Below, in pieces: positions 20,295 through 33,227 of a stretch of 64,000 bases of DNA. Each line of letters starts with the position of its first letter. The first letter of the stretch is position 1. A program made the position numbers and the translations under genes. Under the pieces are notes generated by a model. That model was not told the origin of the DNA, did no database searches, and saw only the letters and a program-made list of their open reading frames with translations. This DNA is from Pardosa pseudoannulata (taxonomy: Eukaryota > Arthropoda > Arachnida > Araneae > Lycosidae). The stretch lies in NCBI GenBank assembly GCA_032207245.1, contig CM063507.1, positions 90,826,560 through 90,890,559 of the forward strand. The letters run 5' to 3'.

Positions 20295-20845
20295 GTTGGT
20301 TGGTGGGGTTTTTTTGGCGCAAGATCCAAGCAAGTATATGCTGCGCCATACAAAGACTGAAAATAATAACAAACATAAGTATACTTATATATAAAATTTA
20401 CAAGCAGATATAACTACTAGTCAAATATTTAAAAGAAAGAACAAAAGTAAAAAACGACGCAAAGATTGATATCAAAATCTTTTAAATTAAACAAGGTTAA
20501 AAATGTCAATACGGAAGAGAAATTCAAATAATTTTGGGTGGGAGTCTCACACAAAAGTTCCCTCAAATTGATATGAAATGTTTTAAAGTATAATTTGTCA
20601 AAATGTGTACAAGCCGCACATGATGTTAAAATGTGATGAATAGAGAGATGAGTATGACAGTGAGAATATTTGGATCAGACTCAGCCAAAAGTAAATTTTT
20701 ACGAGTGAGTCTAGTATGACCTATGCGAAAACGTTAAAAATAACATCCAATTTTCGATTTGGCCAAAATGATATCGATGGTCTGAGAACGTGAAGCTTGT
20801 TTAGCGCTTGCAAATTCCATTCGGAATTCCAGCGGTCATTTTTGT
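20295..20845 (-). mobile_element. 5'-truncated LINE with RNase H end and tail
   Basis: The plus strand begins TTGGTTGGTGGGG and GGCGCAAG, the LINE tail. Further right it is clearly similar to 1-350: both contain AATGTGATGAATAGAGAGATGAGTATGAC-like and GAGTCTAGTATGACC-like stretches, the C-terminal RNase H region, in decayed form. It has no open frame, so it is an old dead copy. Confidence 0.7.
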
Positions 20846-20849
20846 TAAA

Positions 20850-21726
20850 TGAAATGGCTTTTTGATGTCACTGTAAGGCAGATTACCAGTGTAAAATGTA
20901 GTTACCCCGCTTCCCTACCGCAAATTAAACAGGGGAAAGCGCTGGCAGAAATGTACGTGACATCCACTTTCGGAGCGTTTTGGGGATCGAAAATTGTACG
21001 TGACAACCGCTTTAGAGACATCACTGGTTTGGCAGAATTGTACGTGCAAAACCGCTTAGAAGGTTAAACTTGAAAATTGGACTGAAATCGTTTATTTTAT
21101 TAAATTACCGAGAAAAACCGAAAAACCTGTTTTTATTAAAATGCGAGATACTTCATTTTTGAAGATTCTTCCAATGGTGGGTAGCAGGAAAAAAACAACA
21201 TTTTAACCTATTTTGAGGTATGAAAGTTTTGTCTTCTTAAATGTTCCTGATAGGTTTTTTTTCCGATTTCGAGCTCATTTAGCATGTAGCGGAAGGAAGA
21301 CGTCGATGCTGCTGCCTTTACGTTTCGGCACCCATAAGTAGACCCGATCGGTCGAAGCTAAAACAGCAAGGTGCAAAAAGAGATTTTCCGGCTTCTCTTC
21401 TGTGGTCCCCTCGTGTGAAAAGGGGAAAAGTGCTGATTTGGAGACACAAGCCTCCTTTCCCTACACCGTTTGCTAGGAATAAAGTGCTGTTAATAAAGGA
21501 ATTAGATCTACGGCATCTAGCTTCTCTTAGCGTTAGTGGCAGGTAATAATTGAATGAGAATCTTACCTAGGTTAATTGGTGTTTATAATATTGATTTATG
21601 CCATAAGTTGTGTATCTGTAATGGAATGTTTCGACTTGTTGCATTTGATTGATTGATATTTTTATGTTGTAATAATGTACGATGCATCTCGATTTATTCT
21701 AACGTTGATTCATTTCTCGTTTTCAG
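20850..21726 (+). other. Intron-like stretch with an LTR-like segment
   Basis: At 20,870-21,065 a TGGCAGAAATGTACGTGAC-like motif occurs three times in tandem (near 20,950, 21,000 and 21,040). The stretch 21,285-21,540 is GC-richer, begins TGTAGCGGAAGG and holds AATAAA near its end. It could be an old solo LTR, but I found no target duplication. The last 180 bases before 21,726 are homologous to the intron of the minus-strand gene at 60,557-60,720, supporting an intron here. Confidence 0.4.
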
Positions 21727-21896
21727 CCAGCCTCTGTGCAGGTCTGGATCCCAGAAGATGAAGAGGGGTTGCGAGCATTTCGACGCCGCTGCCCCGCTAC
21801 ACCTACAGCCGTCACCCCCAGCCGATGGTTAGTAGGGTGTTAGCAATCTACATAGATTTAGTCGAGTCGTCTGACGAGTGGTCGGACTCGGACTAA
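21727..21896 (+). pseudogene. Conserved acidic last exon, copy A
   Basis: A TTCTCGTTTTCAG acceptor is followed by coding sequence starting PASVQVWIPEDEEGLRAFRR. The second half reads RYTYSR, then MVSR-x-LAIY and DLVESSDEWSD to a TAA at 21,894-21,896. One base is missing in the C run between the halves (CTGCCCCGC here, CTGCCCCCGC in the other copies), so this copy is frameshifted. Comparison with copy C (60,387-60,556) shows mostly third-position changes in the last 20 codons, which is what selection on the protein predicts. The phase fits the repeat exon, whose end is also phase 0. Function unknown; the end is strongly acidic. Confidence 0.65.
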
Positions 21897-22662
21897 ACAC
21901 CCACCTGTCCCCTGCTCCGACGTCACCACCTAGCGGAAGTAGAGTTGACCATCACCACCGCTACAGTGACCGCTGCTTCATTTTGGATATGTGAGACCAC
22001 CACCACGAGGAAGAAGAAAAGAAAGTGGTTAAATATCAGCACCTGCAATATCATCTTTACGATACCATCTTTGTATAACCTTTATTATTTTAGTTCTAGT
22101 TTGAAAACTGTAATAAAATTCTACTTTTGCGCCGTGCAGGCAAATTTCATGTAGGGGAAAACTCAAAATATTGCATAATTATTAAATATTATTCATAAAA
22201 ATAACAAGATAAATAAAATAAGTATACTTAAATGTAGATATTAAATCTAATATATTGATTAAAATAAATGCAAATCTTTGTATACTACTTTAGTTTCGTT
22301 GTAGTTCATGGTTTGCCCATACCTAGGTTAATCGAGGTTTAAATTATTGGTTTGGTTTGGAGCGCTACGGTCTACTTTGTGCAACACGAGGGCTAAGGAG
22401 ACCGGAACCTACATCTTAAAACCTATTCCGAACGGCTAGAAACGTCAATCCCACTGTGGGATTCGAACCCACGAACTCCGGTACCGAAGGCCAGCACACT
22501 AACCAATCTGCCGTTGAAATTATTGATTTATGCCATAAGTTTGCATCTGTAATAGAATGTTTGGACATGTCGAGTTTTCTTGATTCTTATTTTTATGTTG
22601 TAATAATGTAAGATACATATACACCTTCATTTATTTTAAATTGATTCATTTCTCGTTTTCAG
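21897..22662 (+). other. 3' flank of copy A and intron-like upstream region of copy B
   Basis: The first 130 bases are a CACC-rich flank shared with copies B and C. From 22,086 the sequence (TTCTAGTTTGAAAACTG and, later, CCATACCTAGGTTAAT) is homologous to the reverse complement of 60,690-60,940. The terminal region is therefore tandemly duplicated on this side. A SINE lies at 22,350-22,516. Confidence 0.55.
22350..22516 (-). mobile_element. tRNA-derived SINE
   Basis: A 167-bp copy with perfect B box (GGTTCGAATCC on the minus strand, 22,460-22,470) and a CCAAACCAAA tail. A 9-bp duplication AAATTATTG flanks it (22,341-22,349 and 22,517-22,525). It interrupts intron sequence that is continuous in the paralog at 60,680-60,700. 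Confidence 0.9.
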
Positions 22663-22785
22663 CCAGCCTCTGTGCAGGTCTGGATTTCCGATGATGTTTA
22701 GGGGATGCGGAGTTTCGAACGAGGCTTCCCCCGCTACACCTACAGCCGTCGCCTCCAGGAGCCAGTTAGTAGGTTCTTAGCCTGA
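22663..22785 (+). pseudogene. Conserved last exon, copy B (decayed)
   Basis: The acceptor TTCTCGTTTTCAG and the first codons (PASVQVWI) match copies A and C. The frame is continuous from there into RYTYSRR and PVSRFLA, which shows the ancestral reading frame. It has an in-frame TAG at 22,699-22,701 and a TGA at 22,783-22,785, and the acidic end is lost. It is a dead duplicate 0.9 kb downstream of copy A. Confidence 0.65.
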
Positions 22786-23440
22786 TTTTATTATCAGGAA
22801 ATAGGGTTCGACGTGTGGTAAGACGCAGGCTGAACACCGGCTGGAGCGTCTGCTTCCCTGATCTGTCATCACCACCTGATGAAGGTAGATAGTTGACCAC
22901 CATCACTTGAACTACCCCCACCGCCGCTATTGTGACCACTGCCACCTTTGCTAATCTGAGATTACCGTCACGAGAAAGAAGAAATTGGTTGAATACCACC
23001 ATCTCCAAAATCATCGTTACGACCAACTCCAACAAAATTTCCATCACCAACGAAAGCACTACTCTTGCTGTAAGGCGACCACCACCTGGTAAACTATCAC
23101 TGTGACGACCTACTCATCATCATGCTCAGATGTACCATCTCCATATCCTACAGTACCCAGTCCGCACTACCTAACTGCTTTGAGACGACTACCACCAGAA
23201 GGATAACTTAAACATCACCACCACCTGCAAACAATCACCGTGACGATCTAGTTCACTATTATCTACATCAGAACCATCACCGTGACCTATATTACTGAGG
23301 ATGGCATTACAGTCGCTGTCTCAAAACCACCACCTGAGAGACGAGCAGTTGATCCACCACCAATACCAGTTAGCTCCCACGACGAAAACAATACTGGGCT
23401 ACTACCACCATTTGTTACAGTTTTCTGAGGAATATTTTTA
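22786..23440 (+). repeat. CACC-rich degenerate trinucleotide region
   Basis: Rich in CAC, ACC and ATC triplets (ACCACCACCTG-type runs) over about 600 bases, without a clean period. Copy A has a shorter version at 21,940-22,010. It looks like old simple-sequence expansion downstream of the last exon. The minus-strand open frame at 22,766-23,059 is a by-product. Confidence 0.5.
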
Positions 23441-23690
23441 ATTCCAGGTTTAAAAGTACAATTTTAGTATTTATATAGAATGTTTTTGAAAGTACATTTT
23501 GAGATCAAAAGTAATTTTTCTCTAAAAATTTAAAAGAAAGCTTACGTATTTGAAAATTCTATTTTTATCGATAAAATCAAGTTTCTGTCAATTACGTATG
23601 TACAAGATTGTAATTTCATTTTAATATCCTTTTCTGATTATTTCCATTTAAATTTCTATTTAGCATTTATATATATACTCAATCCAGAAT
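23440..23690 (+). repeat. Inverted paralog of 59,770-60,000
   Basis: Shared stretches include TTTTTATCGATAAAATCAAG, ATTACGTATGTACAAGATTG and TTTCATTTTAATATCC, found in reverse complement at 59,820-59,960. It extends the homology of the two gene copies well beyond their last exons. A weaker piece (ATTACGTATGTACAAGATG) also occurs at 50,643. Confidence 0.7.
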
Positions 23691-24204
23691 TTTTCATCAC
23701 TTTAATGGGATTAATAAGCTTGAAATTGATAAATTGCTTATAATAATGTATACCGGATAATAATCGGGGAAAATAATACCATTGATACAAAAAAAACTTC
23801 GAATCTTGCTGACTAGTGCAAGCTGGAACGAACTTCACACTAGAGTTGCGAATGAACTTGTGGATGTGAATGACTCCCGCAAATCACTTAACCAGTGAGA
23901 GAGCTTTAACACAAATTAGATGATAACAAGGGATTATTAATTTAACTATAAAGTGTGAATAATTAAGATTATAAGGAATCATGGGTAAAACAGAAGCAAT
24001 TGAATGAATGCAGTTTGCAAAATACGAAATAAGTGTCATTCTGAGACTTCCTGAATATAAAAAAAATCGTAGAATACGACAATCTTGTTTATATTTCCCC
24101 CGATATATTTACGTCGACTCTGAGGCGTCTTATTCGAGTTTGGTCCGATCACCTGGCGACGCTTCTAAGTGTCATTGTAAGCTAATAAGTTAACAGAAAA
24201 AGGA
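23691..24204. other. AT-rich stretch, nothing recognised
   Basis: No gene, RNA or clear repeat supported. The ancient array begins near 24,205. Confidence 0.4.
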
Positions 24205-25162
24205 ACAATTTTGTCTGCACAAACTTCCTACTTTTTTCAACTGCTTCCAACTCAATGTCTGCAACAAGCTAAGAAACTTTAAAACTTTTTTAATTTTTAT
24301 TATATCGTGTTCCACATCCTTTAAACAGCCTGTAGATTTTTTTAATTACCATATGTAAGATAATTTTGTGACTACAACCAACAACTGTATGTTTAAGGAC
24401 TATGTGTATGTATGTATATTTGATATTCAGAGATTCCAAAATAGACAAAGTTCTTCGTATGGTTATCTGCTAGATATTTATCTCTTTTCTTATGAAGCTG
24501 ACAAACCTCCACCTCAATATACATGAAGACAATTTTATAAAGATTTTTCCATTACGAATTTCAAAGACCAAAGGATAATAAATAGTTAGCAGAAAGAAAT
24601 TTTATTAGTAGAAAGGTCTAATAAAACGGATACATTTTCAAACTCAATGTATAGAAAAGAACGAAGTTTTTGCACTATGATTATTTTTATCATCATTGAC
24701 TAAATACAGACTAATTGTTACCAGCTGTTTAAAATCAGTGTAGAATCATCCCTCAACAATTTTTTTTTTCTTAATTGCTAGGGTTTCCTTCCATATATTA
24801 CAGACTGAACAAAACCCATCAAATGCTCACATGTAAGACTAACTTACCACAGAAAGTTTTGTCAAGCCAACTATCACCTCTTCTCAACTTTCGGGATAGA
24901 AATAATTATGTGCACGTTTTGAACATTGATTTCAAGGGGTAATGGACATAAAATATTTTCAAGAAAGATTTCTCCTCTATTGAAAAAATATGAAAAGAAG
25001 TTCAATGTCAAAACAAATTCACAAAACCGACACAGGCTAAAGAGCGCCAAATGTTTAACAGAAAATCTATCAATTCACATCTTTACAATTTAGTTTTATT
25101 GTTTGTCACCAATTCCAATTGACAGTATACAATACAGATAACACCTTCACAACCTAAGTATT

Positions 25163-25326
25163 GGTTTGTACCACCCCAGTCTACATTTTTACAACACTAG
25201 GATTAACAAGACCATCACCTCATGCTTAATTCGATTCCGAATGCATACATCAATCCATGCCACAGAGGGAGTGGAACCCACGAATTGCTTTACAGAAGAT
25301 CATCTCCCTAACTACTTGGCCACTGT
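25163..25326 (-). mobile_element. Decayed tRNA-SINE in the array, copy 1
   Basis: Recognisable SINE body (CAGTCTACATTTTTACAACAC, ATTAACAAGACC, GATTCCGAATGC) and a mutated B box. The flanks match those of copies at 33,228 and 38,450, so all three descend from one insertion. Confidence 0.7.
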
Positions 25327-27180
25327 TAGTCTCACAACTTACGTAAATTTTCATGTAAATACAACTTTCGAAAATTTAAGAGGTAACATTATACTACAAA
25401 CAAAGTATCTTTTCTGACTCATGACTAATTCAAGACTTTGTGATTAATTCAAGACTTCAAGTTCTATATAAAGAATAAAGTTTTTTTTCCTCCCAGATCA
25501 GGAATTTTCTCCAGTTAAAAACCACCATCTCTACTCAATGTATAGTTTACAACCAATCTATGAATGTTATCAATAGAAAACATGAATAACCATAGAATGT
25601 TATCAGTAGTATAACCATGTAGTAAAAATCTACAGATTTAAAACGCACAATAGTTACAAGAAAGGCCGTCTTATCTCAGATGATTATGCAATTATTACAC
25701 CACATTCAGCTTAATTTTTAGGACTCAAATTATATGGATTTTTTACTTTAAAAACAGATTACAGATTAACCAAATGGCATGAAAAGTTCAAAAACATGAC
25801 TCATTCATCTTAGCAATTTTCTCAAGCCAACCAACCACGACCTCTACTGAATTCAGAGGAAAAAAAACAAGTATGAATATTGAAATAAATTTTCTTCCAC
25901 ATTGTAGTACTGTATGTATTTACACTTAGGTAAATTTTTCTGAAAATAAGACTCCATTCAGTTTAAAGGGCACTAGTGACTCCAAAAATATCTCATCTCC
26001 GACAATTGTAGGACTATTTCATTACCTCCATCTGCCTGAACAGAGCAAATTTTGTAAATGTTTTTGTTAAGTTTTAAAAACAGATTCAGACTATCCATAG
26101 GTCATGAAGTGTACAAATGCAAGAATAAAATATATCAACTATTTTTCCGGACAACTACTAAATCTACTGAATGTATAGGATATATCTATCTATATCTATA
26201 TATATAACTATAAATATTTAATCAACATGTATTCTACAGATTACCAAACAAAGTATTTGCAAGTAAGACGATTTCTTGTTAATAAAAAAATGAATGAATG
26301 AATGAAAGCTGGTAGAATAATAAACTGAAAGTTCACGACAAATAAATTTAATTTTTTAAAATAATTTTCTAAATAAGTTAAGCAAGATATATTAACACCA
26401 ACTGTATAAAAGAAGAAACTTGAAATCTCCACAATTTTTCTTTTTGCAACTGCCACTATATCAATATCAATGTATGCAAACAAAGACAGAATATTTGAAA
26501 CTTCAGTAACTTTTCAACAAAAATATATTTTTACAAAATTTAAAGGTCATTCAATATTTACTGTGTTTTGTGTGCATCAATTCTCTTGACGACTTAGCCA
26601 ATTCCTCCAACTGAAATCCCATAGCTCAGTTTGCGTTTATTTTTTTTTTTTAGAAATTTTTTAAATATATTTCAACAGACTTGCCAAAGACCGAATGCTT
26701 AATTGAAAGACTCAGGAATTTTCTCCAGCTAACTACTACTAAATGTAAGTAAATTATACACCCGACCCAGCTTACGCCATACGGGGAGTGATAACTAATC
26801 GTCAGGACAGAAATCCTGTATAGTACTTAAGGAACACAAAGATCAATTTTAACAAAGAAAAAATTAAATTTAAATTGGAGAGAGTAATCACTGTTCTAAT
26901 AACGCGGAAGTGTTCTGAAAGACTTAGAATTTTTTTTTTCCTATTTTTTAAATTTTTTTTTTGAACCGAGATAACAGCAAATTTACAATGAGAAGGCCAC
27001 AAGAGAATGATGACAATAAGTACAGTTAAAAAGTACAGACAATAAGTACAGTAATATATAAAGATAATATAGAAAGTTATAACATATAAACTGATTATAC
27101 TTTTGATATAAGTAATGACTTAAAATATAAAAAATTTTATGGAATTAATAGAAAGAAAAGATAAATATAAATACAAATAA

Positions 27181-28398
27181 TTAGGCTACTGATAAATTAA
27201 CAAAATAATCCATTATTGAGCAGAGTCCAATACGAGATTTAGGGGAGTTACATAAATTATATAAATTTACAGTTAAATAATTTGAAGGAAAATATTTTAA
27301 TCTGATATCTTGAACTAAATTACAATAATATATTAAATGTTCAATAGTACCTTCATTTTTTTGACACCAACAAATTCTAGGTTTTTTAAAAAATCTATTT
27401 TGATGGACAGGAATAGCCCCATGTCCAGTGAAAATTTGATTTAAATAGAAGGTTCCCTCTAACCTTTTAATGCTAACTTTGGGAAAGAAAGAAAAGACTC
27501 TTCTACCTTTATCGTCATCTTCCCATCGCAATTGCCAAACAAGTAAAGAATTCTCATGTATTTTACTTTTAAGTTGTTTGATAGACATACCTACAATGAA
27601 ATCAGTTGTAATTTTTCTGGTGGCTTCTTTCGCCAAAATATCGACAGATTCATTATAGTATTCACCCGCATGAGCTTTGACCCATTGTAAAATAATTTTT
27701 GTATTACAATTTCTAATTTTTTCCCTTGTAATGTTAACTAAATCGTTGTGGCTTTCTTTATATAAAGCTTGAAGTGCAGACAATGAATCCGTGCGAATGT
27801 AAACAATGTTAAAATTATTATTAATAATATAATCAATGGCTTTTGAGATTGCTAAAAGTTCAGCTTGAAAAACCGTGCCAATTGAACCCATATTATAAAT
27901 TTGCTCAAAAACAATAGAATTGTGAAAAACTACAAGAAAAGCAAAACCAAGATTTCCATTTAATTTTGATCCATCCGTATATATCATAACATCGTGATTT
28001 ATATAATCAGATCTACTCCACTCAATCCTAAAGGATTGCCAGGGAGGAGAAAGAATATTAATATTCCAATCAACGTCATTGTAATTTATGGTATTATTAT
28101 TTAAAGTTAAAGGAAGTTTGTTAAACTTTAGATTATAATATTCTTTAGTAGACTTACAAGCAATATCTAAAGGAACAACTCCAGCCAGAATTTGCAAAGC
28201 TACAGTTGAAACAGTCCTGTATGCTTTTGTAATATGAAGAAGAATGAGTCGTTGAATGGAATTTAAAAGCCTATTAATTTTAACAGTATCTTTGTACCAA
28301 ATTTCAGCAGTATAAAGGATTTGTTTTTCAAAAATATGGTAGTTTATGGCTTTAAGATTTTTGGGCTTAAGACCCCCATTGTACTCTTGAAATAGCAC
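27181..28398 (-). pseudogene. RNase H and C-terminal part of the R1/LOA-like LINE
   Basis: A 405-residue open frame. It starts in the post-RT region and holds a complete RNase H: Asp in IYTDGSK, Glu in QAELLAISKA, Asp in RTDSLSALQA, and His/Asp in WVKAHAGEYYNESVDILAKEA. The C-terminal zinc-like pattern is CWCQKNEGTIEHLIYYC, after GHGAIPVHQNRF, typical of R1/LOA-type proteins. It overlaps the RT frame by about 30 bases in another frame; the shift lies near a run of five C on the plus strand (28,373-28,377). Apart from this the domain is intact, so the insertion is much younger than the array. Confidence 0.85.
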
Positions 28399-29066
28399 TG
28401 ATTCGAGTTATTTGATCAATAATCTTAGATTTTAAATAATGTAAGTGGCCAGTCCAAGTAAAATTATAATCGAAAGTTACTCCAAGGTATTTAATTTCTT
28501 TAACATATCTTATTTTATTATTACCAATTTTGATTGCAGGATAAGATCTTACGGCTTTACATTTTTTGAATATGGTATATACACTTTTATCTTGACTAAA
28601 TTCTAATTTACAATTTGAAGCCCAATTATTGATTTTAATTAACAGAGGGTCAACAATAGTTTTTAATTTTGTAACTGCTTTAGCGCGAACTAATATACAA
28701 ATATCGTCGGCAAAAGCTTGAATGCGGAAATCTTCACCATCATCAAGAATTTCATTAATTGCTAAGTTCCAAAGTTTCGGCCCTAAACATGATCCTTGTG
28801 GAACTCCACAATCGTAAAGCTTATTATTATCATGACAAATAACCATTCTGTTAGAGATAAAAGAGATAAGACAAGCTTTTAAGTAACAGGGAATATTTAA
28901 AGAGTTAATTTTATTTTTTAAAAATGTCCAGTTAATATTATCAAACGCTCCTTTAATATCAAGAAGAAACATTGCAGAGTAAAAATTTTTTCCGTTAGAA
29001 ATTTTTACAAATTCCATAACACTTTCCAATGCTTGGGAGGTGGAATGACCTTTTCGACTAAAGGAT
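28367..29066 (-). pseudogene. Reverse transcriptase part of the R1/LOA-like LINE
   Basis: RT fragment starting around FSRKGHSTSQALESVMEF, before the first annotated Met. It has the first catalytic Asp in LLDIKGAFDNINW, CGVPQGSCLGPKLWNLAINE and the catalytic box AFADDICI. The N-terminal third of RT, the endonuclease and ORF1 are missing. It is separated from the RNase H frame by a one-base shift. Confidence 0.85.
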
Positions 29067-30383
29067 AAAGACTAATGGATAAAAAAAGTTCCAGAGAGAG
29101 ATTCCTATCAATTGATTTTATAAAAACTAGAATAATTTCAAATTCAGTGGATCATTAAATTAGATTCCACACAGTTTTAAAGAAAGAGGAAAATGTAGTT
29201 TTGCAAAAATTCTTTCTTAAATACCACATGCAGTTGCCAACAGTAACACCTCTACTCAATGAGCATTATACTGTCAAATTTTATGATTTTTATAAAATGG
29301 ACCAGTAGATAAGAATCATTTGCAAGAACGAGAAATTGTCCTGATTGGAACAATTAAGAAAACTAGCTTAATTCCAAACTAAAATGTACAGACCAGTCAT
29401 TTTTTTCGATGTTTTAAAAATAAATTCATCACACACAATTAAATCAGACGGAAGGGCTCCAAGTAATTGAAAGACATAAATAATCCTAACTCCACAACCA
29501 TTTTTACCAACTGCCAAAATTTCTACCCAATTTATACAACAGACAGTACATTTGCAACTTTTGTAAATTCTAAACAAATTAGTTTCCACACAGTTTTCAG
29601 AGCTTCTAGCAATTTAAAGAAAGTATAATATAATGTCACATATTTGTAAGTATAACTATTAAATCCTACTCAATGCCCAGGCATTTGTTTACATATAATT
29701 TTTCTATTATATGAGCAGATATTCTAGACAAAACAAAGGTTATCTAGTGTTACTAACTCATCTAATCCAATTTCTGAAGCTAACCACCATCACCACTTTT
29801 CTCCATGTACACGATACGTACAAGAATATTTTCATAATGGATTCTAAAGACAAGTGAATAAGAAATATTTACAAGAAGAAAAGATTAATTTATAGAACAC
29901 GTAGAAAAACTAATATAATTTCAAAGAGACCACCATTTTTTTCTAATTTGACACTAACTCCATTCACAGATTCCAGAGTGATCAAATCCTTCAAGTGTTT
30001 ACAAGTTAGTTTAAGGCATCTCATTAATTTGGTTGAGCATATGACCACGACATATTCAGTTCATAAGAATAATTTGTCAAAATGAAATAAACAGACTATT
30101 AGACAAAAAATAATTACAACAAAAATATTCTTATAGAGAACAATGTATTAAATTTATCACAGATTGAAAATAAACTCCATGAACAAGGAATACATAAATA
30201 TTTCAATGTTTTATGTTTTTTTTTTTTTTATAAATTGAGTTAACACCGTTAAACTGCTCCAACTGTTTGAAAGACTAAATAATATTTCTGCAAGTTTTTT
30301 TACAACTGCAAGTTTGCTCCTTTCATTAATTCGTATCTAATTAGATATCAATATATATATATATATAGAAAATGTTTTTTCAA
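29067..30383. repeat. Degenerate array continuing
   Basis: Module remnants at about 29,250, 29,660 and 29,800. A short (AT)n run lies at 30,346-30,366, just before the MITE. No gene is supported; the 73-residue minus-strand frame at 29,368-29,589 has no recognisable feature. Confidence 0.6.
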
Positions 30384-30939
30384 TCCCTTCCGGTAAAATG
30401 ACGAGTCTAGCTCGTCATTAATTTTTCATTCCATACCGCACAATGACGAGCTACACTCGTCATGCGATTAAAGTTACTGTTAAATATGATAATTTAGTTT
30501 AAAATTTCTAGTGTACTGAATTTGGCAACACTTTTATCTCTTGTGAAAATCACAAGTCACTATTGCATATTGTTTACTTGGTACAAGTCATTGCCAATTT
30601 AATGAGACAGAATAAAAGAAAAACCTACTAAGAAATGTCGTGTGTGTTAGAAGAATCCAATTAAAAGTGAGACTACTTGGCGGTGTAAACAATTAAGAAT
30701 TCCTTTGCACTTTGTTTTGAAAAGTACCACTAGCTTGAAGACTATTATCTGTATACCTTATTAAGGTTTTGCTTTGATATTTTCTTAATTTCACTGCTTC
30801 TGATATTATTTAACGCTATGTAAAAAGTGGATTTTAATTAAAAATATGTAAGAATTGTAAAATGAAACAAATTTTTTAAATAAAAATTATATGGTTATTT
30901 CATGCACAGTTTTTCATTATTAAATCATACCGGAAGGGG
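30384..30939. mobile_element. 556-bp MITE with CCCTTCCGGTA ends and paired hairpins
   Basis: Inverted ends are CCCTTCCGGTA (30,385-30,395) and TACCGGAAGGG (30,928-30,938). Counting one more base on each side, the flanks are TCAA and TTAT, each one change from TTAA. The left end has two hairpins in tandem, both with arms ATGACGAG and CTCGTCAT (30,398-30,405/30,411-30,418 and 30,443-30,450/30,456-30,463). The interior is AT-rich and non-coding. CCC ends and TTAA-like flanks suggest a piggyBac-type non-autonomous element, which is inference. Confidence 0.7.
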
Positions 30940-33227
30940 TTATGAATGCTTATGTCAGGTAATTTAGTGACTGCAAACATCACCTCCACCTAAACGTCCA
31001 GGACTCTGTTTATATATATTTCACTTAAAATCCATGACCGGATATTCCAGAATAAGAAAATGCCTTTCTCTATTTACATGCTGGATTAAATCATCTTAGC
31101 CTTTTTTTGAGGCCAACAACCACCATTTCTGTTCAACGTACAGGCTACAGACAAATTTTAAGTTTTTCAACATTTATTTCAAATGACTAATAAACAAGAA
31201 AAAATGTGCAAATATGAGAGATTTTCATCTATGAAATTATTATTGAAAATCAGAATGATTTCAAAATTAATGTTGAGGACAATCATAATTTTCAATTAAA
31301 AAAATTACAAACATTAACTTAGAAGAGGAACCATAAGTTTGAAGATATTTAAAATATCGTGGAGGTGTCATCTAGTACTAAGTGTTATTGTTTCCATCCA
31401 CAGATTAGAATGTTCAAATGCCAATAATGGCTTACATGTAAAAGCACTCATCTTAGCAATTTATAGAACCATCAAGTTGATTTTACTCAAATTAAAAAAA
31501 AACCTCTAATAAATGGTTAGATATCTACAACGAATGCATATTTTCACTATGGATTCCACAAATTAATGACAAAAAATATTTAGAAGAGAGATTCTAATAC
31601 ATATATATAACAATGAACATAGTTTTTAGAAAGTATCTTATTTGAGATAATGTTTTTACTATAAGCACCACCTCCTTCCGAATATCCAGAAGTAAGTAAA
31701 TAGATATATTTTTATTTTTATTTACTTAGATTGCAAACTAATGGGCATCATATTTTAAATGAAAAAAAAAAACGTATCTAAGCTATTTTCTGAAGCCACC
31801 ATTCAATGAAATTCCACAAAGTTTAAAGGTTATTTAATGTCTCCAGTGTTTTCAGAATATCTCATCTGAGTCAATATTTTGACTCTGCCAACCACTCCAA
31901 CTCTAATCCCGTAACTCAATACGCGATTCGTTTTATAAATGTTTAAAACAGATACCAGCAGAATATCCAAAGACTGAGTGCTTAATTCAAAGACTCAAAC
32001 ATTTTCTCCAGCCATGAATTAATACTTCTATTAAATACAGAGGAAATAATCTATGTTCTATATTTCATCAACATGGAATCCAATTGGTAATTGGCACAAA
32101 GTTTTTCCAAGAATATAATTTCTTATTCATAGGAAAATTTATGCTAAATAGCAACATTTATTTAAAAAAGATGGACTACGGAAAAAGGAGGACCAACTGT
32201 TCGAAACAAGTAATAAATTTGTCTCCGCAAACTTTGTCATTTTTAACTGTTTACATCTCAATGTCTGCAACACACTAAGAAACTTCACAACTTTGTAAAA
32301 TTTTATTATATTAAATTCCACATCCTTTAAACTGCCTATAGAGTTTCGTTTTATAATCGGTATCGAATGCAAAACTATTTTGAGACTTTAACCAAATACA
32401 ACTGCATGTCTAGGGCTGTGGTTTTGTAAATTTTATGTTCAGAGATTCCAAAATAGCCAAAGTGCTTCACATGGGTGTCTGCCAAACTAAAAATATCTCG
32501 GCTTTCTTCTAAAGCTGACAAACCACCTCCTCTACTCAATATAGATGAAGACAAATTTTATGAAGATTTTTCAATTGCGGATTTTAGAGACCAAAGGACA
32601 AGAAATAGTTCGCAGAATCAACTAAAAGTTCTTTATCAGTAGAAAAAATCCAATAAAGCTGAAACATTTTCAAAGTCAATGTATAGAAAAGAAACGAAGT
32701 TTTTGCACAATACGAAGTTTTTTTTTATCATTATTCACTAAATACAGACTAATGGCCACGGACTGTTTGAAATCAGTATAGAATCAGCCCTCAACAATTG
32801 TTTTTATCAATTGCTAGTGTTTCCTTCCAGATATTACAGACTTAACAGAACCCATCAAATGTTCATTTCTAAGACTACCTTATCACAACACTTTTTGTCA
32901 AGTCATCTACCACCTCTTCTCAATGTATAGAATAGAAATAATTGTGTGTATATTATTAACAGGGATTTCAAAGGCTAATGGCCATAAAATATTTTGAAGA
33001 AAGACCTATGAATAAATATATGAAAACAAGATCAGTGTGTAAACAACAAACGGATCAGACAAAATTTTTTGAAAATTTTTAGAGGTGGAGTAAACAGACT
33101 AAGGAGCACCCAATGTGTAAGAAAAACTATCAATTCCTATTTTCTTAATTTTCTTTTACCAATTGTAACCTTTTCCATCTTATTGTATGCGACAGACTGC
33201 ATTTTCACAAATTATGTAAAGTTAAAG

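Larger units (their letters stand above)
26925..29066 (-). mobile_element. R1/LOA-like LINE, 5'-truncated, in the array
   Basis: A 2.1-kb minus-strand element with RT, RNase H and a 3' UTR ending in TTATCTCGGTTC and a poly(A) tract (poly-T at 26,929-26,962 on the plus strand). It has a poly(A) tail, unlike the AACC-tailed LINEs. It begins inside RT near 29,066. AAAGACT occurs at both borders (26,918-26,924 and 29,067-29,073), a possible but unproven target duplication. Confidence 0.8.

Noticed and set aside
20849..21067. 72-residue plus-strand frame
   Set aside because: It covers a small tandem motif (TGGCAGAAATGTACGTGAC-like) and has no recognisable protein feature.
22766..23059. 97-residue minus-strand frame
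   Set aside because: Lies in CACC-rich simple sequence and the 3' flank of a decayed exon; low complexity explains the open frame.
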